64,000 bases of DNA, taken from contig NZ_RQER01000006.1 of assembly GCF_004770615.1 (NCBI RefSeq), forward strand, positions 372,001 through 436,000, given 5' to 3'. Source of the DNA: Leptospira langatensis. GTDB lineage: Bacteria > Spirochaetota > Leptospiria > Leptospirales > Leptospiraceae. This document shows, one piece after another, positions 21,164 to 31,364 of the stretch (position 1 is the first letter of the stretch; each line of letters starts with the position of its first letter). A model generated the notes under the pieces. The model was not told the DNA's origin, ran no database searches, and saw only the letters and a list, made by a program, of their open reading frames with translations. The position numbers and the translations under genes were made by a program.

Positions 21164-21943
21164 TTATCCTACCAAATAAAGTAGAGGGAAAAGATAGATC
21201 CAGATCAAGTCGACTACGTGCCAGAATAGACCCACACCTTCGACAGGAGTGTAGTATTCGGGACCTACTTTATTTCGGATCACTTTCAAAAGTACCCAAA
21301 AGATCAAGAAGGCTCCGGCCAGAACGTGCAAACCGTGGATACCGGACATTACGAAGTAGAATCCGAAGAACAAAGGCCAGTTCTTGGTATTGTTCAAAAG
21401 AGTCAGGTGTTCATATTCGGTCTCGTCCAAATGCAGTTTATGCTCTCTCTCTTCTACACTAAGTTTAGAAGCTTCTGCAAGAAGAGCACCTACTTTGGTG
21501 ATTTTCTCACCGGAAGGACTGAGTTCTTCTTCGTATGCATATTTGCCTGGAACAGTTCCTACGTGGAATTTGTGAGTGTACTCGAAGTATTTCACAACCA
21601 TGAAGATCCCAGCACAAGCGATCGTCACTGCTAATGCGATGATCGCCTTGCTTCGGAGTCCTCTTTGCACATAGTTAATTCCCAAAGCCATGGTAAAGGA
21701 ACTAAAGAGAAGAACGACTGTGTTCAAGGCTCCCAGAGTAACGGAAAGTTGCTTACTTCCCGCATGGAAGACTTGAGGATACAGTGAATGGTAGATTGAA
21801 TATCCTACGAACAATCCGCCGAACATCAGGATCTCAGTTACTAAGAATAACCAAATCCCTTGTTTAGAAGATTCGTATTGGTGTTCCGCGCTATCAAAGT
21901 GATGAGCGTGGTGGAAACCACCCGCGTGATTAGCGGTACTCAT
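21164..21943 (-). CDS. coxC: cytochrome c oxidase subunit III
   Basis: 259 residues with seven hydrophobic helices. Family features: the opening [18 protein letters not shown] (residues 26-43), [18 protein letters not shown] and the final [20 protein letters not shown] with the conserved Trp-His. Subunit III carries no metal but stabilises proton pumping. A charged loop of about 50 residues between helices III and IV ([39 protein letters not shown]) is an insertion compared with short bacterial forms. The start lies inside the end of coxA (14-base overlap), so translation is coupled. Last gene of the operon. Confidence 0.95.
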   Translation of the reverse strand: MSTANHAGGFHHAHHFDSAEHQYESSKQGIWLFLVTEILMFGGLFVGYSIYHSLYPQVFHAGSKQLSVTLGALNTVVLLFSSFTMALGINYVQRGLRSKAIIALAVTIACAGIFMVVKYFEYTHKFHVGTVPGKYAYEEELSPSGEKITKVGALLAEASKLSVEEREHKLHLDETEYEHLTLLNNTKNWPLFFGFYFVMSGIHGLHVLAGAFLIFWVLLKVIRNKVGPEYYTPVEGVGLFWHVVDLIWIYLFPLLYLVG

Positions 21944-23513
21944 ATGGCCCTCCGGTCAGTACTGGGGTCTTTTCAAAGTTTTCATGTGGAGGAGGAGAAG
22001 GAATCGTCCACTCGAGGGTTTTTCCTCCGAACGGATTCATACCTGCTTCTTTTCCTTTTAGAAGAGCAAGGATCACTCCAAAGAGCCCGACCAAGAATCC
22101 GGTCCCAATCAACCAGGATCCGAAAGTGGACATTTGGTTCAGCTCGGTAAATGTAGGAAGATAATCGTAGTATCTACGAGGCATTCCCATATTTCCCAGG
22201 ATGAATTGTGGGAAGAAGGTTACGTTAAATCCTGAGAAGATAAAGACCCAGGAAATTCTTCCGATCGTATCATTGTAAAGCTTACCGGTAACTTTAGGGA
22301 ACCAGTAGATCAAGGCTCCCATAAGAGCCATCAAGGTTCCTCCAACCATCACATAATGGAAGTGCGCAACTACGAAGTATGTATCGTGGAAGTGAACGTC
22401 CATACCGGTAGAAGCCAGATACACTCCAGTCAAACCGCCGATGGTGAAAAGGAACATGAATCCGAGTGCGAATAGCATCGGAGAATCCATACGAATGCTT
22501 CCCTTATACATGGTAGCGATCCAGTTGAACAACTTGATCGCAGTAGGAACCCCTACAAGCATCGTGATGAAAGAGAATAGGATCCCTGCGAACTCGGATT
22601 GTCCGGACACGAACATATGGTGTCCCCAAACCAAGAAGGAAACTCCCGCGATTGCCAAGGAAGAGTAAGCGATTGCGGTGTAACCGAAGATCGTCTTACG
22701 AGAGAAGGTGGCAACCAACTCGGAGATCACACCCATTGCTGGAAGGATCATGATATAAACCGCAGGGTGAGAATAGAACCAGAAGAAGTGCTGGAACAGA
22801 ACCGGGTCCCCGCCCAATTGAGGATCAAAGATACCGACTCCCAGAGTCTTCTCCGCAATCAAAAGAAGCAGAGTGATCGCAAGTACCGGAGTTGCCAGAA
22901 CCTGTAAGATCGCTGTGGAATAGAGCGCCCAAACCATAAGAGGGATCCTGTTCATGGTCATTCCAGGAGCACGCAATTTGTGAGTGGTAACGATGAAGTT
23001 CAGACCGGTCAGGATCGAAGAGAATCCAATGATGAATACTCCCAGAACCATCGGGATCACACCCAATCCAGTTTTAATGGAAGAATAAGGAGTGTAGAAT
23101 GTCCAACCGGTATCTACGTTTTGCATGAACAGAGTGGAACCGGTGATCGCAGCTCCGATCATCAGCATGTACCAGCTCATTAGGTTCAATCTTGGGAAGG
23201 CGACGTCTTTTGCTCCGATCATGATCGGTAGAACGAAGTTTCCAAAAATTGCAGGAATTCCCGGAACGATCACCATGAACACCATAATGGCTCCATGGTA
23301 GGTCATCATTCTATTGTAAACGTCTGCGGAGAAAAGGGTTTTCCCCGGTGTGAATAATTCGGCGCGAACCAAAAGTGCAAAGACCCCTCCTAAAAAGAAG
23401 AAGCTCATGATTGCGACAAAGTACATGATCCCGATACGCTTATGATCTAAAGTCGTAAGCCAGGACCAAATCCCCTTTTGGTGATTCAGGTAATTATGTT
23501 GATCGTGGGCCAT
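21930..23513 (-). CDS. coxA: cytochrome c oxidase subunit I (A2-type)
   Basis: 527 residues, twelve membrane helices. Heme a, heme a3 and CuB ligands are in place: [12 protein letters not shown] (heme a His), [18 protein letters not shown] (CuB His), [11 protein letters not shown] (two CuB His), and [12 protein letters not shown] (heme a3 and heme a His). The motif YSHPAVY, with Ala where mitochondrial-type enzymes have the proton-channel Glu, marks an A2-type oxidase that uses the Tyr-Ser pair in the D-channel. It reduces O2 to water with electrons from cytochrome c and pumps protons. It lies 11 bp behind coxB and overlaps coxC. Confidence 0.96.
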   Translation of the reverse strand: MAHDQHNYLNHQKGIWSWLTTLDHKRIGIMYFVAIMSFFFLGGVFALLVRAELFTPGKTLFSADVYNRMMTYHGAIMVFMVIVPGIPAIFGNFVLPIMIGAKDVAFPRLNLMSWYMLMIGAAITGSTLFMQNVDTGWTFYTPYSSIKTGLGVIPMVLGVFIIGFSSILTGLNFIVTTHKLRAPGMTMNRIPLMVWALYSTAILQVLATPVLAITLLLLIAEKTLGVGIFDPQLGGDPVLFQHFFWFYSHPAVYIMILPAMGVISELVATFSRKTIFGYTAIAYSSLAIAGVSFLVWGHHMFVSGQSEFAGILFSFITMLVGVPTAIKLFNWIATMYKGSIRMDSPMLFALGFMFLFTIGGLTGVYLASTGMDVHFHDTYFVVAHFHYVMVGGTLMALMGALIYWFPKVTGKLYNDTIGRISWVFIFSGFNVTFFPQFILGNMGMPRRYYDYLPTFTELNQMSTFGSWLIGTGFLVGLFGVILALLKGKEAGMNPFGGKTLEWTIPSPPPHENFEKTPVLTGGPYEYR

Positions 23514-23524
23514 TGTCCGTAATC

Positions 23525-24550
23525 CTATTTAAGGGTCTTAATGAATTCGATGATGTCCTTGATCTCTTCCTCTTTGATCCTTCCTTGAAAGGAGGACATT
23601 GCAGGAGGGAATCCAGCCACGACTTTCGCGGTAGGAACAAGGATGGATTGTTTGATATAAGCATCGTCGGCAACTACGGAAGATCCGTCGGCAAAGTCTC
23701 TCTTATTGCCGTAAAGTCCCTTGAAGCTCGGACCAACAATTCTGGAACCGTCGATGGAGTGACATCCGCTGCAACCGAGGCTACCTTTGAACAAGGCCTC
23801 TCCTCTTTGCGCAGGGCCAGCATCCGCTGCTCCGGCTTTTTTACCGATCTCTGCGGCTTGCCATGCTGCGAATTGCTCTGAGTCAACGACTCGGATCGTA
23901 GCCATCATGTTGGAGTGCTTGGTTCCGCAATATTCAGTACAGAATACGGTGAAGTCCCCTTTCTCGATCGGAGTGAAAGTGAAAGTGGTCCTTCTGCCAG
24001 GAACTGCGTCCATTTTGTTCCGAAATGCAGGAACATAGAAACTATGAAGAACGTCGTCGGAGGTAAGAACGAAACGGATCGTTTTGCCTAATGGCACTAC
24101 TACAGTTTCAGGCTTTAAGAGAGTAGAATCAGGAAGATTCGGCTCTAATTTGTCGCCTGTTGGGCTGTTTATCTCGATGCCATTCGCATATTTGAAGGTC
24201 CAAGCCCATTGACGAGCGGTTACGTGAACCTCAACATCGCCTTTCTCGCCGACTTTGCGAAGGTCATGGAACACATCCCATCCCCAAGCAAAGATCACCA
24301 TCATGATCACGAAAGGAATAAAGGACCAAAGAAACTCTGCAAGAGTGTTGTGCGTGATATACGCGCTTTTTTGGTCCTCGGTTTTCCTTCTATACTTGAA
24401 AATGAATATTACCATTCCCCCGATGAGAATGATAAAAGAGATAAGGCCCGAAACAAGAAGAAAGATGTAAAGATTATCCACATCTCCCGATTCTTTAGTC
24501 GCTGGAACCGGCATAAAGCTTGTAGCCGGAATAAAAGAGAACCAATTCAT
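23525..24550 (-). CDS. coxB: cytochrome c oxidase subunit II with fused cytochrome c domain
   Basis: 341 residues. Two membrane helices ([20 protein letters not shown] near 31-50, and [16 protein letters not shown] near 74-89), then the cupredoxin domain with all CuA ligands: His169, Cys204, Glu206, Cys208, His212 and Met215 ([13 protein letters not shown]). From residue 245 a cytochrome c domain follows with the heme motif CSGCH (260-264) and a late Met in FPPAMSSF. This caa3-like arrangement carries the electron donor on the enzyme itself. Order within the operon: sco, coxB, coxA, coxC. Confidence 0.96.
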   Translation of the reverse strand: MNWFSFIPATSFMPVPATKESGDVDNLYIFLLVSGLISFIILIGGMVIFIFKYRRKTEDQKSAYITHNTLAEFLWSFIPFVIMMVIFAWGWDVFHDLRKVGEKGDVEVHVTARQWAWTFKYANGIEINSPTGDKLEPNLPDSTLLKPETVVVPLGKTIRFVLTSDDVLHSFYVPAFRNKMDAVPGRRTTFTFTPIEKGDFTVFCTEYCGTKHSNMMATIRVVDSEQFAAWQAAEIGKKAGAADAGPAQRGEALFKGSLGCSGCHSIDGSRIVGPSFKGLYGNKRDFADGSSVVADDAYIKQSILVPTAKVVAGFPPAMSSFQGRIKEEEIKDIIEFIKTLK

Positions 24551-24575
24551 CGGATCGAAATCACTCCTTCCTTTT

Positions 24576-25421
24576 TTATACTATACTAGACGAGTTTTGT
24601 TTCTTCCAAAAGAGGAATAAGAACGCTGCAAGAACGAGGACGGTGAGAAAACCGCCGATTCGCATGATATTGAATGCGTATAATGTATACCTATTTTTGG
24701 ATGGATCAAATTGGAAGCAAAAAAGGGCAACGCGGTCGGTCAAATCGCCGATTTTGCCATCTCCAGCCTCCACAAGAGACAAACGCAGCGTGCGTTCCTC
24801 CACCGGAATTCCTTTCAAATAGCGTGAAATCTTTCCTTCGGGAGTAATGACATACGCAACGGATACGTGAACCCATTGGTCGTTATAAGGATTCCATTTA
24901 TAAGTGAAACCGAGGCTGGATGCAAGTGCCTTGATCTCCGGATCGTTCCCGGTTAGAAAACTCCAACCGCTTCCGTTCCCTCTGCCGTAATCTTTGACAT
25001 AAACCTCTTTCTTTTGTTTTGCGAGGTCCGGTTTCTCTTTCGGATCGAAACTTACGGCAACATAATTGAATTCTTTACCAACTTCCCAACTCAGTTCTTT
25101 GAGAGCGTTCGAAAGTTCGTTTAGATAAAGATTACATAGAGTAGGACATCTGTAATATACTAGGGTAAGAAGAAGAGGTTTTCCTTCTTTGAGATAATCC
25201 CCGATGCGAACCTGCTTTCCGTCTTCGTCGATGAAGCTCAAATTAGGATCGATGGAATTGCCTAGCTTTTCTTCTAAGCCTACACCTTCCAACTCGGGAG
25301 GAACAGCATGAGCTGGCAGCACTCTTTCCGAATCGTAGGATAAAAGGGAGAAGAAGGGTAAGAAGAATATTAGGACCGCAGCAACTCTTTGAACCCGCTG
25401 CAGTAAATTGCGAGAGACCAA
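24576..25421 (-). CDS. SCO1/SenC-family copper chaperone for CuA assembly
   Basis: 281 residues. A signal-anchor-like N-terminus (VAAVLIFFLPFFSLLS), then the thioredoxin-like Sco domain with the copper-binding CPTLC (Cys92, Cys96), the phrase VAVSFDPKEKPDLAKQKK and the conserved late histidine in QWVHVSVAYVI; a C-terminal membrane helix (GGFLTVLVLAAFLFLFW) is added. Sco proteins deliver copper to the CuA site of subunit II, encoded next in the operon. The start is a TTG at 25421; upstream in-frame codons up to the stop contain no better start. A 53-residue membrane-protein gene lies 23 bp upstream. Confidence 0.92.
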   Translation of the reverse strand: MVSRNLLQRVQRVAAVLIFFLPFFSLLSYDSERVLPAHAVPPELEGVGLEEKLGNSIDPNLSFIDEDGKQVRIGDYLKEGKPLLLTLVYYRCPTLCNLYLNELSNALKELSWEVGKEFNYVAVSFDPKEKPDLAKQKKEVYVKDYGRGNGSGWSFLTGNDPEIKALASSLGFTYKWNPYNDQWVHVSVAYVITPEGKISRYLKGIPVEERTLRLSLVEAGDGKIGDLTDRVALFCFQFDPSKNRYTLYAFNIMRIGGFLTVLVLAAFLFLFWKKQNSSSIV

Positions 25422-25444
25422 GTTCTTAGTCCTTGCGATCTTCC

Positions 25445-25606
25445 TTATTTTGCCGGCGCCGAAGTGTTAGAAGGAGCTACTTTATTGTAGTCTTTCACTC
25501 CGTGGTGGAATGCGCTAAGATACACAAAATAAAGAATGTTTGCGGTCAACACGACCACGAAAGTCCAAAAACCTGCCTTATTGTAATGGTCGTTGTTTTG
25601 GCTCAT
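25445..25606 (-). CDS. 53-residue single-pass membrane protein leading the cox operon
   Basis: A short gene with ATG at 25606 behind a good ribosome site (AGGAG, 10 bases upstream) and a TAA at 25445. The protein begins MSQNNDHYNKAGFW, has one hydrophobic helix (TFVVVLTANILYFVYLSAF) and ends in a short polar tail (KVAPSNTSAPAK). It is the first gene of the oxidase operon, 23 bp ahead of sco. Size and topology resemble small accessory subunits of heme-copper oxidases (CcoQ- or subunit-IV-like), but I cannot assign a family. Easily missed because of its length. Confidence 0.75.
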   Translation of the reverse strand: MSQNNDHYNKAGFWTFVVVLTANILYFVYLSAFHHGVKDYNKVAPSNTSAPAK

Positions 25607-25864
25607 GGATAAAGGCTCCTAAATATAAGAAAAAAGCGATTCGCTCTGTTGAGAAGCGAAGATAGCAACCAGTCTCGAAGACCTATACTTTTTTTGGAAG
25701 CGTTTTTGTTTTTAGGGATCTCTGAAGATCCGCATTCGACATAAAATCCGTGAGAATCAGTCTCAGAGCAAACTATGGTTCAAATCGATACTTACCAAAT
25801 CTCTTGCTCCAAATCCCGCCCGCTCAAGTATGGTAACAAAGCTCGGATCTACGAGCGAAACAGA

Positions 25865-26803
25865 ATGACCGCATCGAATTATTCTCATTTCGGAAAGTTT
25901 TCTCGCTTTCTACTCATATATACCGTTCTTATCTTTTTAAATCTTTTATACGGACCATTGGTGAGAGCTACCGATTCAGGTCTTGCTTGTCCTGATTGGC
26001 CTTTCTGCTTCGGAAAAGTTTTCCCTGATTTCGATTTCAAGATCTTCATGGAAGTAGGTCACAGATTCTATTCCATGTTCTTGGGTTTCATCTTGATCGG
26101 CGGAACTGTTTGGACTGCCAGCGTTAAAGAATTAAGAAAACCTTTTCTTCCTTATTTCATTGTAGGGATCCTTTTGATCCTCTCTCAAGCTACCTTGGGA
26201 GGACTTACTGTTCTCTGGTCATTGGATCCTGCCACAGTGAATCTTCATTTGCTCAATGCGATCCTGTTCTTGCTCTGCATTTTTACCGCGACCTTGAAAT
26301 CCATCCATCTCAGGAATGAAACTCAAACGAATGAATTCGTTTCCGGTAACTCCCTTCTAATGAAAGAACAGATCCCTCTTCTGATCGGAGTACTCTTAAT
26401 TTTCTTCCAGATCATTTTGGGAGGAAGGGTAAGTTCCAATTACGCAGGCCTCGCTTGTTTGGAATTCCCGACTTGCAACGGAGAATGGATCCCTTCCGTT
26501 CCCGAACCTAAAATGCAGATCCAAGTCCAGCACAGATTCGGTGCATACTTGGTGGCATTTTATCTTTTAATAATAAACCTTTATGGAATATTACGAGAGT
26601 TCTCCCCAAAAACCAAGAAATATGTACGGATGGCAATCGTTCTACTTTTAATTCAGATCGGATTAGGGGTCGTAAACGTTTATATGAAGCTCCCTAAGCT
26701 GATCACTGCGGCCCATACCGGAGTAGCGGTCCTTCTATTCTTATCCGTGTATGCGATCTGGTTGCAAAGGGCATCCGAACTGCCCAAGGAAAAGGTAGCT
26801 TAA
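25865..26803 (+). CDS. ctaA: heme A synthase (COX15/CtaA)
   Basis: 312 residues from the ATG at 25865; an in-frame ATG at 25775 would add 30 polar residues (a Ser/Lys/Arg-rich stretch) with no family support. Eight membrane helices. The four heme-binding histidines are seen in [26 protein letters not shown] and TAAHTGVAV, and both extracellular cysteine pairs are present ([12 protein letters not shown] and [14 protein letters not shown]). The enzyme oxidises the C8 methyl of heme O to heme A for cytochrome aa3. It is divergent from the cox operon and followed by ctaB one base after its stop codon. Confidence 0.95.
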   Translation: MTASNYSHFGKFSRFLLIYTVLIFLNLLYGPLVRATDSGLACPDWPFCFGKVFPDFDFKIFMEVGHRFYSMFLGFILIGGTVWTASVKELRKPFLPYFIVGILLILSQATLGGLTVLWSLDPATVNLHLLNAILFLLCIFTATLKSIHLRNETQTNEFVSGNSLLMKEQIPLLIGVLLIFFQIILGGRVSSNYAGLACLEFPTCNGEWIPSVPEPKMQIQVQHRFGAYLVAFYLLIINLYGILREFSPKTKKYVRMAIVLLLIQIGLGVVNVYMKLPKLITAAHTGVAVLLFLSVYAIWLQRASELPKEKVA

Positions 26804-26804
26804 T

Positions 26805-27674
26805 ATGAAAGATTTCCTTTCCGATTGGAACCAGATGATCAAGCCGAGAGTGAGTTCTCTCGTCCTTGCAACCGCAATTCCTGGAATGTATCTTGGATCC
26901 ACTGAATCCCCTAGCCTACTTCTTGTTTTCACGACCTTGCTAGGTACATTCTTAATGTCTTCTGCGTCCTTTATCTTCAACCAAGCATTGGAGAAGGACA
27001 GGGATGCAAAGATGAAACGCACTGCAAACCGTCCGATCCCAGCAGGAAGGATCAGCATAACCACTGCGATCATCGTAGGGTTCCTAATGACGGGACTCGC
27101 ATTTTGGGTACTGTATTATTTTGCAAATCTTCTGACTGCGATCTGCGCGTTCGCGGCGTTGCTTGCCTATGTCTTTCTCTATACGATCCTATTAAAGCCT
27201 AGAACACATCAGAATATCGTAATAGGCGGTGTGGCCGGTTGCGTGGGTCCTTTGATCGGATATGCAGCAGTCAGTAATAATCTTCCCTTACCTGCTTGGA
27301 TCCTGTTCTTAATGATTTTCTTATGGACCCCGGCTCACTTCTGGGCGCTTGCCATTTTCTTAAAAGAGGATTACAGCGATGCAAACTTCCCAATGCTTCC
27401 TGTAGTAAAAGGGGTCAAGGAAACGGGACGTTCTATTCTGTTCTACACTGTACTCTATGTAGGCTCAGTATTTGCATTCTATTGGGCCGAGCCTTCTATG
27501 GGTGTTTTGTATATGGCGGCCTCGGTTATCCTGAGCATATCCATCATTTATCTTTCGATAAAGCTTTTGAGAAATCCTGAGCCTAAGTTCGCGAGAGGAT
27601 TCTTCTTCTTTAGCATTCTTCACTTGTTTTTGATCAATATACTGATCCTAGTGGATCACGCGATCTCTTCCTAA
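26805..27674 (+). CDS. ctaB: protoheme IX farnesyltransferase (heme O synthase)
   Basis: 289 residues, UbiA-family prenyltransferase with about eight helices. The first aspartate-rich motif is [16 protein letters not shown] (N-x3-D-x3-D type) followed by [10 protein letters not shown]; the second region reads [17 protein letters not shown]. It adds a farnesyl chain to heme B to make heme O, the substrate of the enzyme encoded just upstream. One base separates the two genes, so they are cotranscribed. The stop codon interlocks with that of the convergent 3D-domain gene (shared CTAA). Confidence 0.96.
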   Translation: MKDFLSDWNQMIKPRVSSLVLATAIPGMYLGSTESPSLLLVFTTLLGTFLMSSASFIFNQALEKDRDAKMKRTANRPIPAGRISITTAIIVGFLMTGLAFWVLYYFANLLTAICAFAALLAYVFLYTILLKPRTHQNIVIGGVAGCVGPLIGYAAVSNNLPLPAWILFLMIFLWTPAHFWALAIFLKEDYSDANFPMLPVVKGVKETGRSILFYTVLYVGSVFAFYWAEPSMGVLYMAASVILSISIIYLSIKLLRNPEPKFARGFFFFSILHLFLINILILVDHAISS

Positions 27675-28789
27675 GGTTTGCAACGGATCAGACTTCCGTC
27701 TTTTCTGAAGAATATCCTCATCTCCATTCCTTTCTCCGGTGCGATCGCATGGTAATCTAATTTGCATTCTCCTTCGATCGGAGAATGAGGATTGCGAGGA
27801 AGTTTGTCTTTAGGACACCAGAATCTTTCTTTTTCAGAAGTGTAGAGGCGCCAATCAGACGGATACAAGGGATTAATCCCAGCGTCCAAGAATATATTCC
27901 TGGAAAGTTCGGAAGGTTGGTAAGGACTTCCTCCTCCGTGAATTCCTACGAAGATGTCCATTCTATCGTCTCGGATATACAGAGGCGATCCAGTATCGTT
28001 CAGGCAAAAGTATCCGTCATGATGTTTGCCATCCGGCATTCGGATCCGTTTCTCTTTGATCTTAGGAATATAGGCAAGTGCTCCGATCACCTTAGATTTA
28101 CTGCAGGAAGAGATCTTGGATCGCAACTTCTCGCATAGGTCCTTAAAACTGATCGCAAGAGTCCGATAGGGATAGACCTGATAATTATAGCCAGCGCCCC
28201 AACCCCATTCCAGATCGTAGAGTTCGTATTTTCCTTCTCCTGCGAAATGGTATTTCTTCCCATCTTTTGCGATCCCACTTCCTTCCCAGCGAACCTGTTC
28301 TAGAAATGTCGCAGAGGCTCTTCCTATTTCTTTTCCCGAAGTAGAATACGCGGGGATCTCGGTGCCAGGAAAGGCCTCTTCTAAGGCGAGATGATAGTAG
28401 GTCGGATAATAGGCGCCAAGACTCTGTGTTTCCACATTCCCCAATGCATCCACATCTTCTTGTTGGAGTAAATGATACAATGACTTAGGAGAATGATCCC
28501 GACTCGTCTGCATGGGACGAAACCCACTTTGATAAGCAAGAGGCTTCAATTGTTTGCGTGGATACGCACAACTTTTCTTGGAAGAATTCCTGATCTTCCA
28601 AGTATCCGCGTTTTGCGCAAATTCCTCCAGAACGACCGCCTCTCCGTGAAAGATACGGATCGTCTGATTTTCCGAGATCCTGCACTCACAGCCTTCTGTA
28701 GCGCCTACGCATAGCACCTTTGCGTATATAGGGGGACTTTGGCTAAATAGGATATTGGGGAAGAATAGAAGAAGGGAGGAGAGCAACAT
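27671..28789 (-). CDS. exported 3D-domain protein
   Basis: 372 residues from the ATG at 28789, which gives a clean signal peptide ([17 protein letters not shown]); a TTG at 28837 would add 16 residues including RKK and is also possible. The N-terminal part looks like a small SH3-like strand region ([20 protein letters not shown]). The C-terminal part matches the 3D (Asp-Asp-Asp) domain of MltA-type lytic transglycosylases and resuscitation-like proteins: [16 protein letters not shown] and [10 protein letters not shown] contain the aspartates. A role in peptidoglycan cleavage is likely by family, unproven here. A histone-like gene precedes it on the same strand. Confidence 0.7.
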   Translation of the reverse strand: MLLSSLLLFFPNILFSQSPPIYAKVLCVGATEGCECRISENQTIRIFHGEAVVLEEFAQNADTWKIRNSSKKSCAYPRKQLKPLAYQSGFRPMQTSRDHSPKSLYHLLQQEDVDALGNVETQSLGAYYPTYYHLALEEAFPGTEIPAYSTSGKEIGRASATFLEQVRWEGSGIAKDGKKYHFAGEGKYELYDLEWGWGAGYNYQVYPYRTLAISFKDLCEKLRSKISSCSKSKVIGALAYIPKIKEKRIRMPDGKHHDGYFCLNDTGSPLYIRDDRMDIFVGIHGGGSPYQPSELSRNIFLDAGINPLYPSDWRLYTSEKERFWCPKDKLPRNPHSPIEGECKLDYHAIAPEKGMEMRIFFRKDGSLIRCKP

Positions 28790-28839
28790 CCCGCCCCCCA
28801 AAGGGAGCGGGACCAGTTTTTTCCGAGAAAAAAGCAATC

Positions 28840-29115
28840 TTAATCGTTGCTTTCTCCGTCGCTTGAACCGCCGAATCCTCCGGAAGGAAACAGGCTTGGT
28901 GCAGGCGTAGGCTCGGGGGTTGCAACTGGAGCTGCAGGACGAGCCACCGGTTTAGAAGCAGGCTTCTTCTTAGCCGCTGCTTTCTTCTTAGGAGCGACTT
29001 TTTTCTTGGCTGCTTTCTTTTTTGGGGCTTTGACTAGCTTTTTCTTAGCTACTTTCTTTTTGGCCGCCTTTTTCTTAGGTGCGGCTTTCTTCTTTGCTTT
29101 CTTCTTAGCTACCAT
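28840..29115 (-). CDS. histone H1-like Lys/Ala-rich basic protein
   Basis: 91 residues. The first 60 are a near-repetitive run of AKKKAAPKKKAAKKKVAKKK-like units, as in eukaryotic histone H1 tails, AlgP and bacterial H1-like proteins, followed by a Pro/Ala stretch (PVARPAAPVATPEPTPAP) and an acidic, Gly/Ser-rich end. Such proteins bind DNA non-specifically and compact or regulate chromatin-like structure. The code is strongly A-rich on the coding strand, and the repeat length invites slippage, so copy number may differ between strains. The ATG is preceded by AAGGAGT. Confidence 0.8.
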   Translation of the reverse strand: MVAKKKAKKKAAPKKKAAKKKVAKKKLVKAPKKKAAKKKVAPKKKAAAKKKPASKPVARPAAPVATPEPTPAPSLFPSGGFGGSSDGESND

Positions 29116-29229
29116 GGTAGATACTCCTTGTATCTGGGGGAAATCTTTCCGTTATTTCTAGAGTAAATTTCCACTCGTAAGACTTGGAGCAAAAAGAGTA
29201 AAATCTTTTTTCATTTTCTTTCATTAAAC

Positions 29230-29271
29230 AAGTTAAAACGATCCATCATACTTTAATGAGATCGTTAACTT
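29230..29271 (-). terminator. possible terminator overlapping the end of the Amt-cyclase gene
   Basis: Arms AAGTTAA..CGATC and GATCGTTAACTT pair with a two-base bulge; the 3' arm covers the stop codon of the cyclase gene. On the minus strand the hairpin is followed by TTGTTTAATG, only moderately T-rich, so this is a weak call. Confidence 0.35.
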
Positions 29272-31364
29272 GCACTGAAGGAGTATCCTAGATCACCTAA
29301 GCTCTCTTCCGGAGAGCGAAGTCGATGACTGATCAAGAAGGTTTTCACTAAACCTTTGCCTTTTACTTTGATTTCTCCCCTTTCAGTTAAAGCAAAATCG
29401 GATCGAATTAGATCTGCAGTCGATTCCGTTACCTGAATTTCACCTGCGACTCCATGAGATTCCATTCTGCTCGCTAGATTGACCGCATCGCCCCAGATAT
29501 CGTAGATGAATTTCTTAGTTCCGATCACTCCAGCGACCACTGGACCGGTATTGATCCCGATCCTCATGCGAAGTTTAGTGCCCATTCTCTTCAATCGGAA
29601 CCTGGAAAGTATCTCTTTCATATCCCAAGCCATATGAGCGACTAACAGAGGATGCATTTGATTGGGTACAGGAAGCCCTCCCACAGCCATATACGCATCT
29701 CCGATGGTCTTGATCTTCTCTAGTCTATATTTCTCGGCCAATACGTCGAAATGAGAGAAAACTTCGTTTAGGATACGAACCACAGACTCAGGCTTCATAG
29801 AAGCGGAGATCTTGGTAAATCCAACAATATCAGCAAAAAGGATGGATACATTCGGATAGCTGTCCGCAATCAGACCCACATTGGACTTCAATTCCTCGGC
29901 TATACTTCCTGGCAGGATATTCAGAAGAAGCTTCTCCGCTTTGTCCTGCTCTATCTGGACTTTTTCGTATGCGTTAGCGATCTCTACCCTTGCCTTTTCA
30001 TTCTCTGCGAGAGTGGTTCTCACCGTATCTAGAACCAAATTGTAACGTTCTGCGATCTGACCGACTTCGGTAAAAGGTTCCACGGGAACATCCACAGCCA
30101 AATCTCCTGTTTTTCTTTGGTAATCCATCGCGAGAAAGAGATCGATCAGCTCGGTAGTTGCCTTATGCTCCGAGATATTCAGTCCCATTCTCTCTTCGTC
30201 CCCATCGACCCGGAGAGAAGAGAACGTATTCAGAAATTTAAAGATACACCAGGACAAACCGAATGCGAATCCTCCTACGGAAACGATCCCGATGATCTGG
30301 ATCACGAGTAGAGAGGATCTCTCGATATTCGGATCGATCAATTTCAGATTCCCGAAGAGTCCTACTGCGATCGTTCCCCATATCCCTCCAATCAAGTGAA
30401 CTGGGATGGCTCCGACTGCATCGTCTATCTTAAATCTTTCTAAGAGTTTTTCGGCGGGAAGTACCATTGCACCCGCAATGCTTCCAATAATCGCGGCCTG
30501 GATCGGAGTAAAACAGTCCGCTCCTGCAGTGATCGCTACGAGTCCAGCAAGTGAGCCGTTCAGAGGAGCAGTCGCTTCCGGAAATCCTTTGATCAACCAA
30601 GCGGATAGCATAGCAACCATCAGGGAAAATCCGGAAGAGATGATCGTATTTAAAATAATGCCGGGAACTTTTTCATTAAATCCTAATGTACTTCCTCCGT
30701 TGAAGCCCATCCATCCGAACCAAAGAAGGATCCCGCCTAGCATTGCCATAGGTAAATTACTTCCGGTGACTGCCTTGGCTCCTCCTTCTTCCGGAAATCT
30801 TCCGATACGAGGTCCCACTACAAGAAGAAGTGCGAGCGAAACCCAACCTCCCACGCTATGCACTAGAGTGGAACCAGCGAAATCATGAAAACCTTTGGAC
30901 GCGAGCCATCCGTGTTCTTCTCCCGTTAAACTTCCGCCCCAACACCAATGTCCTGCGATCGGATAGATAACACCTGAGATCAAAGCCGTTGCGATCAGAT
31001 AAGAATGGAATTTTAATCTTTCTGCAACTGCACCTGAAACTATGGTGGCAGACGTTCCACAGAACACTAGTTGGAATAAGAAGAATGTAGGAGGCCAGGC
31101 CTTTCCTTCCGGAAAGACGGGAGCGAATAAGGAAGTCCCTATGATCCCGTTCCAAGTCGCTCCAAACATAAGACCGAAACCGAATGTGTAAAAGAGAAGA
31201 GTTGCTACTCCAAAATCGGCCACGTTCTTGATGGCCACATTGATGGAGTTCTTGGCACGGGTCAGCCCCGACTCTAGGACAAGGAATCCCCCCTGCATGA
31301 TCAAGACTAGACCGGAACAAACTAAAACCCAGAGAATGTCTATTAAGCTCTTCTCTATATTCAT
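29265..31364 (-). CDS. ammonium channel fused to class III adenylate cyclase
   Basis: 699 residues. Residues 1-400 form a complete Amt channel: first helices with VLESGLTRAKN, the site HDFAGSTLVHSVGG (Asp161, first twin His169), GAIPVHLIGGIWG (second twin His323), and the usual Amt tail EERMGLNISEHKATTEL. A linker (about 405-485, coiled coil, ending in the cyclase hinge LLLNILPGSIAEEL) leads to a class III cyclase domain (505-690): metal aspartates 512 (FADIVGFT) and 556 (TIGDAYMAVGG), purine-selecting Lys552 and Asp622 (adenylate type), and Asn629/Arg633 (NLASR). All catalytic residues are present, so it probably makes cAMP in response to ammonium transport or binding. It stands alone, without an adjacent glnB. 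Confidence 0.93.
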   Translation of the reverse strand: MNIEKSLIDILWVLVCSGLVLIMQGGFLVLESGLTRAKNSINVAIKNVADFGVATLLFYTFGFGLMFGATWNGIIGTSLFAPVFPEGKAWPPTFFLFQLVFCGTSATIVSGAVAERLKFHSYLIATALISGVIYPIAGHWCWGGSLTGEEHGWLASKGFHDFAGSTLVHSVGGWVSLALLLVVGPRIGRFPEEGGAKAVTGSNLPMAMLGGILLWFGWMGFNGGSTLGFNEKVPGIILNTIISSGFSLMVAMLSAWLIKGFPEATAPLNGSLAGLVAITAGADCFTPIQAAIIGSIAGAMVLPAEKLLERFKIDDAVGAIPVHLIGGIWGTIAVGLFGNLKLIDPNIERSSLLVIQIIGIVSVGGFAFGLSWCIFKFLNTFSSLRVDGDEERMGLNISEHKATTELIDLFLAMDYQRKTGDLAVDVPVEPFTEVGQIAERYNLVLDTVRTTLAENEKARVEIANAYEKVQIEQDKAEKLLLNILPGSIAEELKSNVGLIADSYPNVSILFADIVGFTKISASMKPESVVRILNEVFSHFDVLAEKYRLEKIKTIGDAYMAVGGLPVPNQMHPLLVAHMAWDMKEILSRFRLKRMGTKLRMRIGINTGPVVAGVIGTKKFIYDIWGDAVNLASRMESHGVAGEIQVTESTADLIRSDFALTERGEIKVKGKGLVKTFLISHRLRSPEESLGDLGYSFSAS

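Noticed and set aside
28840..29115. CRISPR-like or tandem repeat DNA in the AAG-rich stretch
   Set aside because: The period is irregular, there are no spacers, and the stretch codes for a Lys/Ala-rich protein in one frame.
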